A stretch of DNA of 64,000 nucleotides from Pseudomonas wayambapalatensis (GCA_014268975.2 CP077096.1:1572501-1636500); one strand, 5' to 3'; shown: positions 8,022 to 17,605, numbered from the stretch's first letter. Made by a program: numbers and translations. Notes: a model not told the origin generated them from the letters alone.

Positions 8022-9373
8022 GCGTCATGCTCCACGCCGAAGGGCAGGGGTTTGATCGGTGCCTGGGCGCGCAGACGGCCGACCTCGTGCAGGGCCTTGC
8101 CACTGCAATGGGCGATGATTTCCGCCGCTGCCGCGCCGCACATGCGGCCCTGGCAGCGGCCCATGCCGACCCGGCAGTGAGCCTTGGCCCGGTTGATCTC
8201 CCAATGGCCTTCGCCGACCACGGCGCGCAGCTCGCCGACGCTGATCTCTTCGCAGCGGCACACCACCAGATCGTCCGGTGCCTGTTCAGCCCAGTGCTCG
8301 GGGAAGGGGAAGGCGGCTTCCAGCCCTTCACGGAAACGGCCAATGCGCGTCAGGCGTTTTTCCAGGGTGCGGCAACGCTGGGGGTCGACGGTTTGGCCGA
8401 GGTCCTGCAGCAACGCCAGGGCGGCGCGTTCGCCAGCCATTTCGGCGGCGTCGGCGCCCATGATCCCGGCGCCGTCGCCGGCGAGGTAGACATCGTGCTC
8501 GCTGCTGCGCCCGGCCTGGTCGCGGCGCGGCAGCCAGGCCCGGTTGAGCGTGCTCCACTCGAATGCGCAGCCGAGCAGGTCGGCCAACTGCGTTTCGCTG
8601 CGCAGCGCATGGGCAAAGGCCAGCGCATCGCATTCGGTGTCATGTAGCTGATCGCCCTTGCGCCATACCGCCCGTTGCACCTGTTGCCCGCCTTCGATGC
8701 GTTCCAGCGTCGCGCCCTGATGCACCGGCACGCCATGGGCGCTGAGCCAGGCGCGGTAGTACAGGCCCTTGCCCAGGGTTGCCGGTTGCTCGAGCAGCTC
8801 AGGCAGGGCGCGGCACTGGGCGCTGAAGGGCGCGCTGTCGAGCACGCCGAGGACCTTGGCACCGGCCTTGGCGTACTGGTAGGCGACCAGATAAAGCAAT
8901 GGCCCGCTGCCGCAAAACAGCACGCGCTCGCCAATGGCGCAGCCCTGGTGCTTGAGCGCGATCTGCGCGGCCCCCAGGGTGTAGACCCCGGGCAGCGTCC
9001 ACCCCGGCACCGGCAGCACCCGGTCGGTGGCGCCGGTGGCGATGATCAGGCGCTGGTAGGGCAGGTGCGCGGCATGGCCGTCGCGCAGGGTGTCCAGGGC
9101 GCCGTGCTCGGCGTTCCATACCAAGGTGCCGGGGCGATAGTCGATCTGCCCGGCAAGCGCATCGAGGGTCTGGTGCAGCGCGCTGGCCTTGCGGGCCTCG
9201 AAACCATAGAGCTGGCGCGCCGGTCGCGTGAAGTTGGCCGGCTGGCGGCGATAGATCTGCCCGCCGCCCTGGCTGGCTTCGTCGATCAGGACTGGATGCA
9301 CACCGTGCTCCACCAGCGTCTGCGCGGCGCGGATCCCGGCGGGGCCGGCTCCGACGATCACCACGGCGCTCAT
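8018..9373 (-). CDS. FAD/NAD(P)-binding subunit with BFD-like iron-sulphur domain
   Basis: A 451-aa protein of the OoxA/HcnB type. It starts with a Rossmann motif (VVIVGAGPAGIRAAQTLVEHG) and has a second nucleotide-binding segment (GERVLFCGSGPLLYLVAYQYAKAG) typical of pyridine-nucleotide disulphide reductases. The C-terminal 90 residues contain CRCEE and a distal pair in GMGRCQGRMCG, the cysteine pattern of a BFD-like [2Fe-2S] domain. In known heterotrimers this subunit takes electrons from the DAO subunit through flavin and Fe-S centres. It overlaps both neighbours by 4 bases (ATGA type), giving strong translational coupling and presumably fixed stoichiometry. Confidence 0.85.
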   Translation of the reverse strand: MSAVVIVGAGPAGIRAAQTLVEHGVHPVLIDEASQGGGQIYRRQPANFTRPARQLYGFEARKASALHQTLDALAGQIDYRPGTLVWNAEHGALDTLRDGHAAHLPYQRLIIATGATDRVLPVPGWTLPGVYTLGAAQIALKHQGCAIGERVLFCGSGPLLYLVAYQYAKAGAKVLGVLDSAPFSAQCRALPELLEQPATLGKGLYYRAWLSAHGVPVHQGATLERIEGGQQVQRAVWRKGDQLHDTECDALAFAHALRSETQLADLLGCAFEWSTLNRAWLPRRDQAGRSSEHDVYLAGDGAGIMGADAAEMAGERAALALLQDLGQTVDPQRCRTLEKRLTRIGRFREGLEAAFPFPEHWAEQAPDDLVVCRCEEISVGELRAVVGEGHWEINRAKAHCRVGMGRCQGRMCGAAAAEIIAHCSGKALHEVGRLRAQAPIKPLPFGVEHDA

Positions 9374-9660
9374 GGCCGGCGCCCCGGTTCGCGCAGCACC
9401 TGCTGCCCGGTTTCCAGCGCGGTGGCGCAGGCGCGTACGCGGCGGCCATCGCCCAGCCGTACCCAGCAGTCCTGGCAGGCGCCCATCAGGCAGAAACCGG
9501 CGCGCGGCTCGGCGCTGAAGTCGCTGCCGCGCAGGTGCGCGCCGCTGGTCAATATGGCGGTCAGCAGGGTGTCGCCGAGCAGGCCACAGGCCGGCTCGCC
9601 GTCGAGGGTGAAGTCCAGCACCGGGCGCTGGTGCTCGGCGAGGCGTTTGAACAAGGCCAT
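9370..9660 (-). CDS. Small [2Fe-2S] ferredoxin-like subunit of the dehydrogenase
   Basis: A 96-aa protein with the ferredoxin-like cysteine arrangement C57-x4-C62-x2-C65 and C78 (FCLMGACQDC, RACAT). It matches the gamma (HcnA-like) subunit of heterotrimeric amine dehydrogenases. It should relay electrons from the DAO subunit to the respiratory chain. Its stop overlaps the start of the BFD-containing subunit. It follows the second permease gene by one base, so transporter and enzyme are a single transcription unit. Confidence 0.85.
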   Translation of the reverse strand: MALFKRLAEHQRPVLDFTLDGEPACGLLGDTLLTAILTSGAHLRGSDFSAEPRAGFCLMGACQDCWVRLGDGRRVRACATALETGQQVLREPGRRP

Positions 9661-9661
9661 G

Positions 9662-10456
9662 TCAGTGCTTCCCTACCAGGACCCGATCCAGGCCATAGAC
9701 CCGGTCGAGCAGAATCATGGTCACCGCTGTCAGGGCGATCACCAGGGCCGACACCGCAGCCATCATCGGATCGATGGACTCGGTGGCGTAGACGTACATC
9801 TTCACCGGCAGGGTCTGGGTGGCCGGCGAGGTGACGAAGATCGACAGGGTCACCTCGTCGAAGCTGTTGATGAACGCCAGCAGCCAGCCGCCGGCGATAC
9901 CGGGCAGGATCATCGGCAGGGTGATCTTGCGAAACAGCGTGAAGCGGCTCGCACCCAGCGACTCGGCGGCCTGCTCGGCGCTGCGATCGACGCCGATGGC
10001 GGCGGCGATCACCAGGCGCAGCACATAAGGGGTGATCACCACCGTATGCGCCAGGACCAGCCAGGTGAAGCTGCCGTTGACCCCGAGCAGGGCGAACAGG
10101 CGCAGCAGCGCCACCCCTAGCACCAGGTGCGGAATGATGATCGGCGACAGGAACAGCACGTTGAGAAAGTCGCGTCCGGGGAACTGCAGGCGCGTGATCG
10201 CAAGCCCTGCCGGCACTGCGATCAGCGTCGCCAGGCTGGCGGCGAGAAACGCCAGCTGCAGGCTGTTTTTGAAGGCTTCGAGGAAGTCGGCGCGCTCGAA
10301 TACCGCTTCGAACCAGCGCAGCGAGAACCCCGCCGTAGGAAGGCTCAAGGTGTTTTCCGGGGTGAATGCCACCAGGCACACCACCACCAGTGGTGCGAGC
10401 ATGAAGACCACCACCAGGCTGTGGAAGGTCAGGGCCAGAGGACCGTTCTTGGACAT
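9662..10456 (-). CDS. ABC transporter inner-membrane permease (PotC-like)
   Basis: A 264-aa permease with six predicted membrane segments; the first follows a short polar N-terminus (MSKNGPLALTFHSLVVVFML). The EAA-type cytoplasmic loop that docks on the ATPase is visible as EQAAESLGASRFTLFRKITLPMILPGI. This is the second permease of a Pot/opine-type importer and pairs with the gene immediately upstream (3-bp gap). In families with two different permeases the subunits form a heterodimeric channel. Confidence 0.88.
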   Translation of the reverse strand: MSKNGPLALTFHSLVVVFMLAPLVVVCLVAFTPENTLSLPTAGFSLRWFEAVFERADFLEAFKNSLQLAFLAASLATLIAVPAGLAITRLQFPGRDFLNVLFLSPIIIPHLVLGVALLRLFALLGVNGSFTWLVLAHTVVITPYVLRLVIAAAIGVDRSAEQAAESLGASRFTLFRKITLPMILPGIAGGWLLAFINSFDEVTLSIFVTSPATQTLPVKMYVYATESIDPMMAAVSALVIALTAVTMILLDRVYGLDRVLVGKH

Positions 10457-10459
10457 GAG

Positions 10460-11350
10460 TTACCCCAGCGATTTCTTGTAGCGGCGTTCGATCATGTGGT
10501 TCCACGACAGCATGATCAGCAGGTTGACCAGCAGCAGGGCGATGGCGATGGCCGCGCCCATGGGCCAGTTCAGGTCGGCCAGGTACTGGTCGTAGACCAG
10601 CGTGGCGACCATCTTCAGCCGGCGCCCGCCGAGCAGGCCGGGGATGGCGAAGGAACTGGCGGCCAGGCCGAAGACGATCAGCGTGCCGGACAGCACCCCC
10701 GGCATCACTTGCGGCAGCACCACCAGGCGCATGACCTTGGTTTGGCTGGCGCCCAGTGACAGCGCGGCCTGTTCGGCGGCGGGGTCGAGCTTCTGCAGGC
10801 TGGTCCAGACCGGGATGATCATGAACGGCAGCATCACGTGGACCAGCGCGACGATCACCGCGAACGGGGTGTACAACAGCTTAATCGGCGCGCCACCCAG
10901 GGCCTGGATCGCGTGGTTGACCAGCCCGTCGGCGCCCAGCAACAAGCTCCAGCCGAAGGCGCGCACCACCACCGAGATCAGCAGTGGGGTGAGGATCACC
11001 ACCAGGAAGATCGAGCGCCACGGGCTGCCCATGCGGCTGAGGATGTAGGCCTCGGGTACGCCGATCACCACGCACAGCAGGGTGACCAGGGCGCTGATCC
11101 AGAAGGTGCGCCAGAAGATTTCGAGGAAGTAGCTGTCGCCGAGCAGGGCCAGGTAGTGCTCGAAGGTCCAGTGGTCGGCGCGGATGCCGACTTCGTAGTC
11201 GAACACATTGAACGACAGCACCAGGGTCAGCAGCAGAGGCACGACCAGCAGGGCGGCGAACAGCGCCAGTGCCGGCGCCGACAGCAGGTAGCCGCGCAGG
11301 TCACGGTGTTGCCTGGCGCAGGTGGCGGGGGCAGGCATGGCGCTGTTCAT
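10460..11350 (-). CDS. ABC transporter inner-membrane permease (PotB-like)
   Basis: A 296-aa permease with six predicted membrane helices (first LLSAPALALFAALLVVPLLL). Its docking loop reads EQAALSLGASQTKVMRLVVLPQVMPGV, matching the EAA motif of polyamine-type permeases. Its ATG overlaps the TGA of the ATPase gene (ATGA), so synthesis is coupled. A second in-frame ATG four codons in is possible. It forms the channel with the PotC-like subunit encoded next. Confidence 0.88.
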   Translation of the reverse strand: MNSAMPAPATCARQHRDLRGYLLSAPALALFAALLVVPLLLTLVLSFNVFDYEVGIRADHWTFEHYLALLGDSYFLEIFWRTFWISALVTLLCVVIGVPEAYILSRMGSPWRSIFLVVILTPLLISVVVRAFGWSLLLGADGLVNHAIQALGGAPIKLLYTPFAVIVALVHVMLPFMIIPVWTSLQKLDPAAEQAALSLGASQTKVMRLVVLPQVMPGVLSGTLIVFGLAASSFAIPGLLGGRRLKMVATLVYDQYLADLNWPMGAAIAIALLLVNLLIMLSWNHMIERRYKKSLG

Positions 11351-12372
11351 GCGCTCACCTCGTCGGCAGCGAGCACCCGCAGCAGCTCGGGCTGCCAGTC
11401 CAGGCCGACATCGACACCTTCACCGAGCGGTGCGCTGCCATCGTTGCGCCGCACCACGGTCAGTTCGCCCAGCGGTGTGCCGATGCGGTACAGCCATTGG
11501 CTGCCAAGGAAGTAGCGGGTCAGGATGCGGCCCTGCAGGCGACCGGCGCCGTTGTCGAGCAGGTCGATCTTTTCCGGGCGCAGGCTCAGGGTCAGGCTGG
11601 CGTCGCGGCTGTGTTGCACCTGTGGCAGGCCCGCGCCGTCCAGCTCGCCGGGCAACAGGTTGGCCTTGCCGACGAAGTCGGAGATGAAGCGGGTGCGCGG
11701 GTGTTCGTAGAGGCGATACGGCTCGTCGACCTGGGTGACGCGCCCGGCCTGCATCACCACCACGCGGTCGCTGATCGACAGGGCTTCGGCCTGGTCGTGG
11801 GTGACCATCAGCGTGGTGATGCCGACTTCGCTCTGGATCCTGCGGATCTCGAACTGCATCTCTTCGCGCAGGTTGGCGTCGAGGTTCGACAGTGGCTCGT
11901 CGAGCAGCAGCACCGGTGGTTCGATCACCAGCGCCCGGGCCAGGGCCACACGCTGGCGCTGGCCACCTGACAGTTCGCGTGGATAGCGTTGGGCATGCCG
12001 GTCCAGGCGCACCAGCGCCAGTACCTCGGTCACCTTGCGGCGAATCTCGGCTTCGGGCTGCTTGCGCATGCGCAGGCCGAAGGCGACGTTGTCGGCAACG
12101 GTCATGTGCGGGAACAGGGCGTAGCTCTGGAACACCACACCCAGGCCACGGCTGCTGGGCTTGGCGTGGGTGATGTCGCGTCCGTCGAGCAGGATGCGGC
12201 CGCTGCTGACGTCGACGAAGCCGGCGATCATCTGCAGGGTGGTGGTCTTGCCGCAGCCTGAAGGTCCGAGCAAGGAGACGAATTCGCCTTGTTCGATGGC
12301 GAGGTTGGTGGCGACCACGGCGTCGATCGCGCCGTAGCGTTTGCAAAGATTGTCCAGTTGCAGAAAGGCCAT
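11347..12372 (-). CDS. ABC transporter ATP-binding protein (PotA-like)
   Basis: A 341-aa ATPase and first gene of the operon. Walker A is GPSGCGKTT, the signature is LSGGQRQRVALARAL, and Walker B is VLLLDEPLSNLD followed by the switch His in VTHDQAEAL. The C-terminal 110 residues look like a TOBE domain, as in PotA and FbpC. The start is placed at MAFLQLDNLCKRYG. An upstream in-frame ATG at 12465 would add 31 residues with no homology and run toward the divergent regulator region. The 238 bp to the IclR start contain a perfect inverted repeat that is the probable operator. Confidence 0.9.
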   Translation of the reverse strand: MAFLQLDNLCKRYGAIDAVVATNLAIEQGEFVSLLGPSGCGKTTTLQMIAGFVDVSSGRILLDGRDITHAKPSSRGLGVVFQSYALFPHMTVADNVAFGLRMRKQPEAEIRRKVTEVLALVRLDRHAQRYPRELSGGQRQRVALARALVIEPPVLLLDEPLSNLDANLREEMQFEIRRIQSEVGITTLMVTHDQAEALSISDRVVVMQAGRVTQVDEPYRLYEHPRTRFISDFVGKANLLPGELDGAGLPQVQHSRDASLTLSLRPEKIDLLDNGAGRLQGRILTRYFLGSQWLYRIGTPLGELTVVRRNDGSAPLGEGVDVGLDWQPELLRVLAADEVSA

Positions 12373-12539
12373 GACTGCGTTCCACCTGTCTTTTGTCGCG
12401 TGTCGGGCACACTTGTTGTTGGGGGCAGATGCAAGGAGGCAAATCGAGGACCGATGAATACTCACGAGGCCACCGGTGTGTTGTTCGATTTGTCCCGGTG
12501 GACGCAGAGTAGGCGCAAGCCTAGGATGGCCTCAATGGC

Positions 12540-12591
12540 GAATTTCACTGAGTCGAGCACTATTTTCAGTTTTATTCGCTCAGTGAAATTC
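12540..12591. promoter_or_regulatory. Perfect 13-bp inverted repeat between the ABC operon and the IclR gene
   Basis: GAATTTCACTGAG at 12540-12552 is repeated as its exact reverse complement at 12579-12591, with a 26-base spacer. It lies in the divergent control region, 19 bp before the IclR start codon. It is the only obvious long dyad there. IclR proteins bind dyads in such positions, often as dimers of dimers, so it probably controls both transcripts. Which protein binds is inferred from position only. Confidence 0.6.
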
Positions 12592-12610
12592 AGATAAGGA
12601 AAAGCACAAA

Positions 12611-13435
12611 TTGAATTCCGATAAACGAAATCATGAAGAGCCTGGGGTCAGTGTGGTCTCGCGCTTGTTCGCGGTGCTGCGGGTATTGGGCGAGGCGCCG
12701 GTGGAGGGCATGCGGGTGATCGAGCTGGCCGAGCAGGTCGGCCTGTCGCAGCCGACCGTGCACCGGCTGGTGCGCAGCCTGGTGGATGAAGGCATGGTCG
12801 AGCAGGAGGCGCGCAGCAAGCGTTATCGTTTGAGCCTGGCGTTCTTTGCCCTGGCGGCGCGGGCAGGCAACAGCGGCAACCTGCGCGATCTGGTGCGGCC
12901 CAGCTTGCTGCGTCTGTCGGCCTCGCTGGGGGACTCGCTGTTTCTGCTGGCGCGCAGTGGGTTCGATGCGGTGTGTCTGGATCGCAGCGAAGGGCCGTAT
13001 CCGATCCGTACCTTCACCGGCGATATCGGTGGGCGTGTGGCGTTGGGCGTGGGGCAGGGGAGCCTGGCGATCCTCGCCTTCCTGCCGGAGGAGGAGCGCG
13101 AGGCGGTGATTCGCAACAATCTGCCGCGGCTACGGGATTTTCACCTGTACGACGAGGTGTTCCTGCGTGCGGAGGTGGAGAACGTGCGGCGCCAGGGTTA
13201 TGCCGCACGCAATACCGGCGTGCTGCCCGGCATGGCCGGGCTGGCGGTGCCGATCCTCGATGGCAATGGCCATGCCGTGGCGGCGTTGAGCGTGGCGACC
13301 ATCAGTGACCGGCTGGGGCCGGAGCGCCTGCCGATGGTGGTCGAGTTGCTCAAGCGCGAAACGACGGCGATCGGGCCGAGGATCAATCCGTTCGATCCGA
13401 CCTTGCGCCATCCTTCGCGGGTGTTCGGGGAGTGA
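12611..13435 (+). CDS. IclR-family transcriptional regulator
   Basis: A 274-aa regulator. Residues about 15-75 form a winged helix-turn-helix (SRLFAVLRVLGEA..MRVIELAEQVGLSQPTVHRLVRSLVDEGMV). The remainder is the IclR effector-binding domain (GNLRDLVRPSLLRLSASLGDSLFLLARSGFDAVCLDR; C-terminal AGLAVPILDGNGHAVAALSVATISDR). The start is an unusual TTG with AAGGA about 9 bases upstream; no ATG is available in frame. It is divergent from the ABC/dehydrogenase operon and almost certainly its regulator, responding to the transported compound or a breakdown product. It ends at a REP pair facing the chemoreceptor. Confidence 0.9.
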   Translation: MNSDKRNHEEPGVSVVSRLFAVLRVLGEAPVEGMRVIELAEQVGLSQPTVHRLVRSLVDEGMVEQEARSKRYRLSLAFFALAARAGNSGNLRDLVRPSLLRLSASLGDSLFLLARSGFDAVCLDRSEGPYPIRTFTGDIGGRVALGVGQGSLAILAFLPEEEREAVIRNNLPRLRDFHLYDEVFLRAEVENVRRQGYAARNTGVLPGMAGLAVPILDGNGHAVAALSVATISDRLGPERLPMVVELLKRETTAIGPRINPFDPTLRHPSRVFGE

Positions 13436-13450
13436 ATGTCGCGGTGTCCC

Positions 13451-13497
13451 TTTCGCGGGCAAGCTCGCTCTTACCCTGTGGGGGCTTGCCCGCGAAA
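13451..13497. repeat. REP pair between convergent genes
   Basis: TTTCGCGGGCAAGCTCGCTC and an inverted GGGGCTTGCCCGCGAAA form a hairpin of the P. putida-type REP family. It lies between the converging IclR and chemoreceptor genes, where it may help end transcription. Confidence 0.8.
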
Positions 13498-13518
13498 AGA
13501 ACAGCGCAGTACCGGCGA

Positions 13519-15645
13519 TCAGGTCCTGAACTGCTCCATCAGTGCCTGCTGCTGATTGGCCAGGCGGTTCAGCGCCTGGCTGATCCGCGCCGACTCTTCG
13601 GCCTGCCCTGACAACGACTCGGTCACATCACGAATACCCGCCACGTTGCGGTTCACCTCCTCAGCCACCGCGCTCTGTTCCTCGGCCGCCGACGCGATCT
13701 GCAGGTTCATGTCGCTGATCACCGCCACGGCCTCGCCGATTCGCTGCAGGGCCGGGAGCGCCTGGTCCATGCGCTGGGCATTGTCCTGGGCCTGGCGTTG
13801 ACCGGCCTGCATGGCATCGACCACATCGCGCGTGCCTTGCTGCAGGCCTTCGATCACCACGCGGATCTCCTCCACCGACACCTGGGTGCGCTGGGCCAGG
13901 TTGCGCACCTCGTCGGCGACCACGGCAAACCCTCGGCCGGCTTCGCCCGCACGGGCGGCCTCGATGGCGGCGTTGAGGGCCAGCAGGTTGGTTTGTTCGG
14001 CGATGGCGCGGATCACCTCCAGTACAGAGCCGATCTGCTCGCTGCGCCCGGCCAGCGAACGGGCTTCGTCCATGGCCGCATCCATGCCCGCGGCCAGGTT
14101 GGCGATGGTCTGGCGGGTACTGGCGACCAGTTGCAGGCCCTCCTGGCTGGCCTGGTCGGCACCTTGCGCAGCCTCGGCAGCCTGCGAAGCGTTGTGGGCG
14201 ACATCCTGCGCTGTGGCGCTCATCTCGTTGGCGGCGGTGGCCACCTGCTCGATCTCGCGGTGCTGCAGTTGCATGCCGGCACTGGTCTGGCTGGCGATGG
14301 CGGCCGACTGATCGGCCGTGCCGCGTGCTTCGTGCAGCGACGCCTTGACCTGGGCGATCACCGGCTGGAGCTTGTCGAGGAAACGGTTGAACCAGCCTGT
14401 CAGCTGGCCCAGTTCGTCGTCGCGGGCGTAGTCCAGGCGGCGGGTCAGATCGCCCTCGCCGCTGGCGATATCGCGCAGGCGCTCGGCCACGGCCAGGATT
14501 GGCCGCGTCACGCCGCGGGCGGTCAGCCACACCAGCAGCAGGCCGAGCACGGCAGCGACCAGGCCGATCAGCAGGCTGGTGAGGTTGGCCTGCTGGTTGT
14601 GGGTGTCCAGACGCTGGTTGACCGCCACGGCGGGGGCGCGCAGCACCACTTCAGGTACTTCCAGCAGCACCTGCCAGGGCGCGGCGCCAGGGATCGGTGC
14701 GAACGGATGGGAGACGCGCAGCATCCCGCCTTCCTGGCGCTCGACTGGCTGACCGGTGCGCATCGGTGCCACCAGTTCGCGCACCGCCTCACCCAGCGCC
14801 TGCTCCAGGGGCTTGCTCAACTGGCTGGCGTCCTGGCTGTGCCCGGCCAGCAGGCCGACGGGGCTGACGATGCTGACCTGGCCCTGGCCTTCGAACAGCT
14901 CCTGGCGCCCAGCCAGGCTCAGTTGCTGTAGGTTGTCCAGGCCGATGTCCAGGCCGACCACGCCGATCACCTTGCCGTCTTCCAGCAGTGGCAGGGCGAT
15001 GCTGGTCATCAGCACCTGACGGCCGTTGACTTCGTCGAAGTAGGGGTCGAGCACACAGGCCTTGGCGGTTTCCAGCGGGCAGGTCAGCCAGCGGTTGTAG
15101 GCTGAGCCGTTGGCGCCGATGCTGGTGTCGGCCAGCATCGATTCGGGCATCGCTTCGGAGGCGACGTCGCCTGAGCCTTCGCGCGACCAGTACAGCGAGA
15201 AGCGCCCTTGCTCGTTGCTGCCCAGCTCGGCCTGGCCGCTGAAACGCGCGTCCTGGTGCTCCAGGGCGTCCGGTTGAAACACCAGGTAGAGGCCGATCAG
15301 GTCAGGGTTGCCTGCCAGTGCCGTACCGGCTTCCTTCACCAGTTCGCTGCGCAACTCGTCGCCCCCGCGCGCCCTGAGCACCTGCACCACGCGGGCGAAG
15401 CCATTGCCGTACTGATAAGCGTCCATGAAATAACGCTGGATGCGCAGCGACTGGGTCTCGGCGTGGGCCTGCAGGCGCTGCCGCGCGCTTTGATCGAGCA
15501 GTTCGGTGTTGGCGGTGAACACCTGTTCGGCGCTGCGTCGGGATTGGATCAGCGAAGTGGCCACCAGCAAGGTGACCACCGCCAGCAGGCAGAGCCCGGC
15601 AAGCAGGGTGATTTTCCACTGGATGGAGAGACGGCGCAGCGACAT
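13519..15645 (-). CDS. mcpU: Methyl-accepting chemotaxis protein with dCache sensor, probable polyamine receptor
   Basis: A 708-aa transmembrane chemoreceptor. TM1 is about 12-32 ([21 protein letters not shown]). A periplasmic double-Cache domain (about 40-355) includes [23 protein letters not shown] and [14 protein letters not shown]2 is about 357-378, followed by a HAMP domain and a long signalling coiled coil. The hairpin tip reads [29 protein letters not shown]. No C-terminal CheR-docking pentapeptide is seen. The architecture and the adjacent APC permease, with nadA close by, fit McpU, the putrescine/cadaverine chemoreceptor of P. putida. That assignment rests on remembered context and overall likeness; the ligand pocket was not compared. 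The MCP call is certain, the ligand moderately so. Confidence 0.88.
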   Translation of the reverse strand: MSLRRLSIQWKITLLAGLCLLAVVTLLVATSLIQSRRSAEQVFTANTELLDQSARQRLQAHAETQSLRIQRYFMDAYQYGNGFARVVQVLRARGGDELRSELVKEAGTALAGNPDLIGLYLVFQPDALEHQDARFSGQAELGSNEQGRFSLYWSREGSGDVASEAMPESMLADTSIGANGSAYNRWLTCPLETAKACVLDPYFDEVNGRQVLMTSIALPLLEDGKVIGVVGLDIGLDNLQQLSLAGRQELFEGQGQVSIVSPVGLLAGHSQDASQLSKPLEQALGEAVRELVAPMRTGQPVERQEGGMLRVSHPFAPIPGAAPWQVLLEVPEVVLRAPAVAVNQRLDTHNQQANLTSLLIGLVAAVLGLLLVWLTARGVTRPILAVAERLRDIASGEGDLTRRLDYARDDELGQLTGWFNRFLDKLQPVIAQVKASLHEARGTADQSAAIASQTSAGMQLQHREIEQVATAANEMSATAQDVAHNASQAAEAAQGADQASQEGLQLVASTRQTIANLAAGMDAAMDEARSLAGRSEQIGSVLEVIRAIAEQTNLLALNAAIEAARAGEAGRGFAVVADEVRNLAQRTQVSVEEIRVVIEGLQQGTRDVVDAMQAGQRQAQDNAQRMDQALPALQRIGEAVAVISDMNLQIASAAEEQSAVAEEVNRNVAGIRDVTESLSGQAEESARISQALNRLANQQQALMEQFRT

Positions 15646-15710
15646 GGAGCGTTTCCTTCTCGATCAAGACAACGTCCGCGGTCAGGCGCGGGCGTTGTCG
15701 GCAGGGTGGG

Positions 15711-17063
15711 TCATTCGGCCACGTAGCTTGGTGGGGCGACGCGGAACGCCTTGGTCAGCCAGGCCAGGTACAGCACGCCGCACAAGGCCCAGGCGCCGCC
15801 GAACGCCAGTGAGTGCTCGTCCAGGTCGATCCACAGCACGGCGATGATGCAAAAGCCTATCGTCGGCAGCACCAGATACTTGAGGTTGTTGGTCAGGCCC
15901 TTGTTGCGCCGTTCGCGAACATAGCAATGGTTGATGACTGACAGGTTGACGAAGCTGAAGGCCATCAGTGCGCCGAAGTTGATCACCGAGGTGGCGGTCA
16001 CCAGGTCGAAGAAGATCGCCGACAGGGCGATCACGCCCACCACCACGATGTTCAGCACCGGGGTGCGATAGCGCGGGTGCAGACGGGCGAACAGGCGGGC
16101 CGGGATCACCTCGTCGCGGCCCATCACGAACAGCAGGCGGGACACGCTGGCCTGGGACGCCAGGCCCGAGGCGATGGTGTTGATCACTGTGCAGGCGATG
16201 AACACCGACTGGAACAGCTTGCCACCGACGTACAGGGCGATTTCCGGCAGGGCCGCTTCATGATCCTGGAAGCGGTCCATGGTCGGGAAGTACGCCTGGA
16301 TGAAGAACGACATGATGATGAACACCACGCCGCCGATCAGGGCGATCAGGAAGATCGCGCGTGGGATGGTGCGTGCCGGGTCGCGGGTTTCTTCTGACAG
16401 GCAGGTGACGGCGTCGAAGCCCAGGAACGAGAAGCACAGGATGGTTGCGCCGGCGACCAGCGCGCTGAACTGCGTCTGTTCATCGGCGAACGGCGTCAGC
16501 GTCCAGGCCGTGCCCAGCCCTTCGCCCTGGTGCAGGCCGCGCACGCAGAGGTAGACGAACACGGCCATGATCGCGATCTGCGCCGCCACGAACAGGGTAT
16601 TGAAGTTGGCCACCAGGTTGATGCTGCGCATGTTGACCAGGCTGATCAGGGTGACGAAGGCCACCACCCAGACCCATGCCGGCACCTCGGGGAACATTGC
16701 CGACAGGTACAGCTTTGCCAGCAGGGCGTTGACCATCGGCAGCAACAGGTAGTCGAGCAGCGACGACCAGCCGACCAGGAAACCGACGTGCGGGTTGATC
16801 GCACGTTGCGTGTAGGTGTAGGCCGATCCCGACTCCGGGAAGCGCCGCACCAGCGTGCCGTAGCTCACGGCGGTGAACAGGATACCCAGCAGGGCCAGGA
16901 TATAGGCGCTGGGCACGTGACCGGCGGTAATGCCGGAGACGATGCCGAAGGTGTCGAAAACGGTCATCGGTGCGATGTACGCCAGACCGATGATCACCAC
17001 CTGCCAGAGGCGCAGGGACTTGCGAAACTGCTCGTGACGATTGGCAGGGTGCTCAGGCTGCAT
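15711..17063 (-). CDS. APC-superfamily amine/amino-acid permease (PuuP-like)
   Basis: A 450-aa permease with about 12 membrane helices. The family signature at the first helix is [36 protein letters not shown] later segment, [27 protein letters not shown], is the conserved helix 6/loop of APC transporters. It resembles putrescine importers such as PuuP. It is upstream of and co-directional with the chemoreceptor (65-bp gap), so sensing and uptake of the same class of compound is likely. No ABC-type parts are involved: transport would be driven by the proton gradient. Confidence 0.85.
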   Translation of the reverse strand: MQPEHPANRHEQFRKSLRLWQVVIIGLAYIAPMTVFDTFGIVSGITAGHVPSAYILALLGILFTAVSYGTLVRRFPESGSAYTYTQRAINPHVGFLVGWSSLLDYLLLPMVNALLAKLYLSAMFPEVPAWVWVVAFVTLISLVNMRSINLVANFNTLFVAAQIAIMAVFVYLCVRGLHQGEGLGTAWTLTPFADEQTQFSALVAGATILCFSFLGFDAVTCLSEETRDPARTIPRAIFLIALIGGVVFIIMSFFIQAYFPTMDRFQDHEAALPEIALYVGGKLFQSVFIACTVINTIASGLASQASVSRLLFVMGRDEVIPARLFARLHPRYRTPVLNIVVVGVIALSAIFFDLVTATSVINFGALMAFSFVNLSVINHCYVRERRNKGLTNNLKYLVLPTIGFCIIAVLWIDLDEHSLAFGGAWALCGVLYLAWLTKAFRVAPPSYVAE

Positions 17064-17605
17064 GCTGGCACTCCCGGCGAAGGCGGGACGAAGCGGGCGA
17101 CGGGCACGGCAAGGTCGAGCGGATGGGCTCCATGTTGTTCACCTTTTATAGCGGAGCGAAGGTTCGCGCGTGGGCGCGTGATCAGTACGGGCGGGGCCGG
17201 CGAAACGGCGGCGCCTGGGGGCAGGGGCGGACAGGCATGATGGCGGCGCGGTCTTTTTTCTTGATGTGGAGGGCGCGGAGCAAGGTGGGGAAAATAAAAG
17301 ACGATTGGACGGTTGGGTGTCAAGTTAAACATGACAGATTGATTGGTTTTCAGGTTTTTATCGGCTTTTTTTTCGCTGAAAATGTGTTTTCCTGGATGTT
17401 TAGGGCAAAAAGCAGATTTTAGTGTTCGTAAAATTTTACGATCGGCGCCGTCGGAGTTATCTGTCGGCAGTTGTAGGACGCGTCGCAAGTGCAGGAAAAT
17501 CTCCCGGGTGGACACCGCGCCAGGCAAGCGACAGTGCTACGCTTGGCACCCCGGTCGCGTGCTTCGCGCCACCACCAGCCCTATGGACAGCAATCGGTTC
17601 TATTC
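17064..17605. other. Divergent intergenic region, no supported gene
   Basis: The 542 bp between the APC permease and the DUF945 gene contain no frame with family likeness. The stretch from about 17280 to 17450 is AT-rich, with long T runs, and looks like promoter DNA for the permease on the minus strand. The only clear structure is a 14-bp perfect palindrome at 17427-17440. Confidence 0.5.
17427..17440. promoter_or_regulatory. Perfect palindrome CGTAAAATTTTACG, candidate operator
   Basis: The 14-bp sequence equals its own reverse complement and sits in the AT-rich part of the divergent region, about 365 bp upstream of the permease start and 165 bp before the DUF945 start. Its size and position fit a dimeric repressor site, but I cannot name the protein. 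Confidence 0.35.

Noticed and set aside
16994..17527. 177-codon minus-strand frame upstream of the APC permease
   Set aside because: It overlaps the permease start region and the AT-rich promoter; its sequence is unlike any protein.
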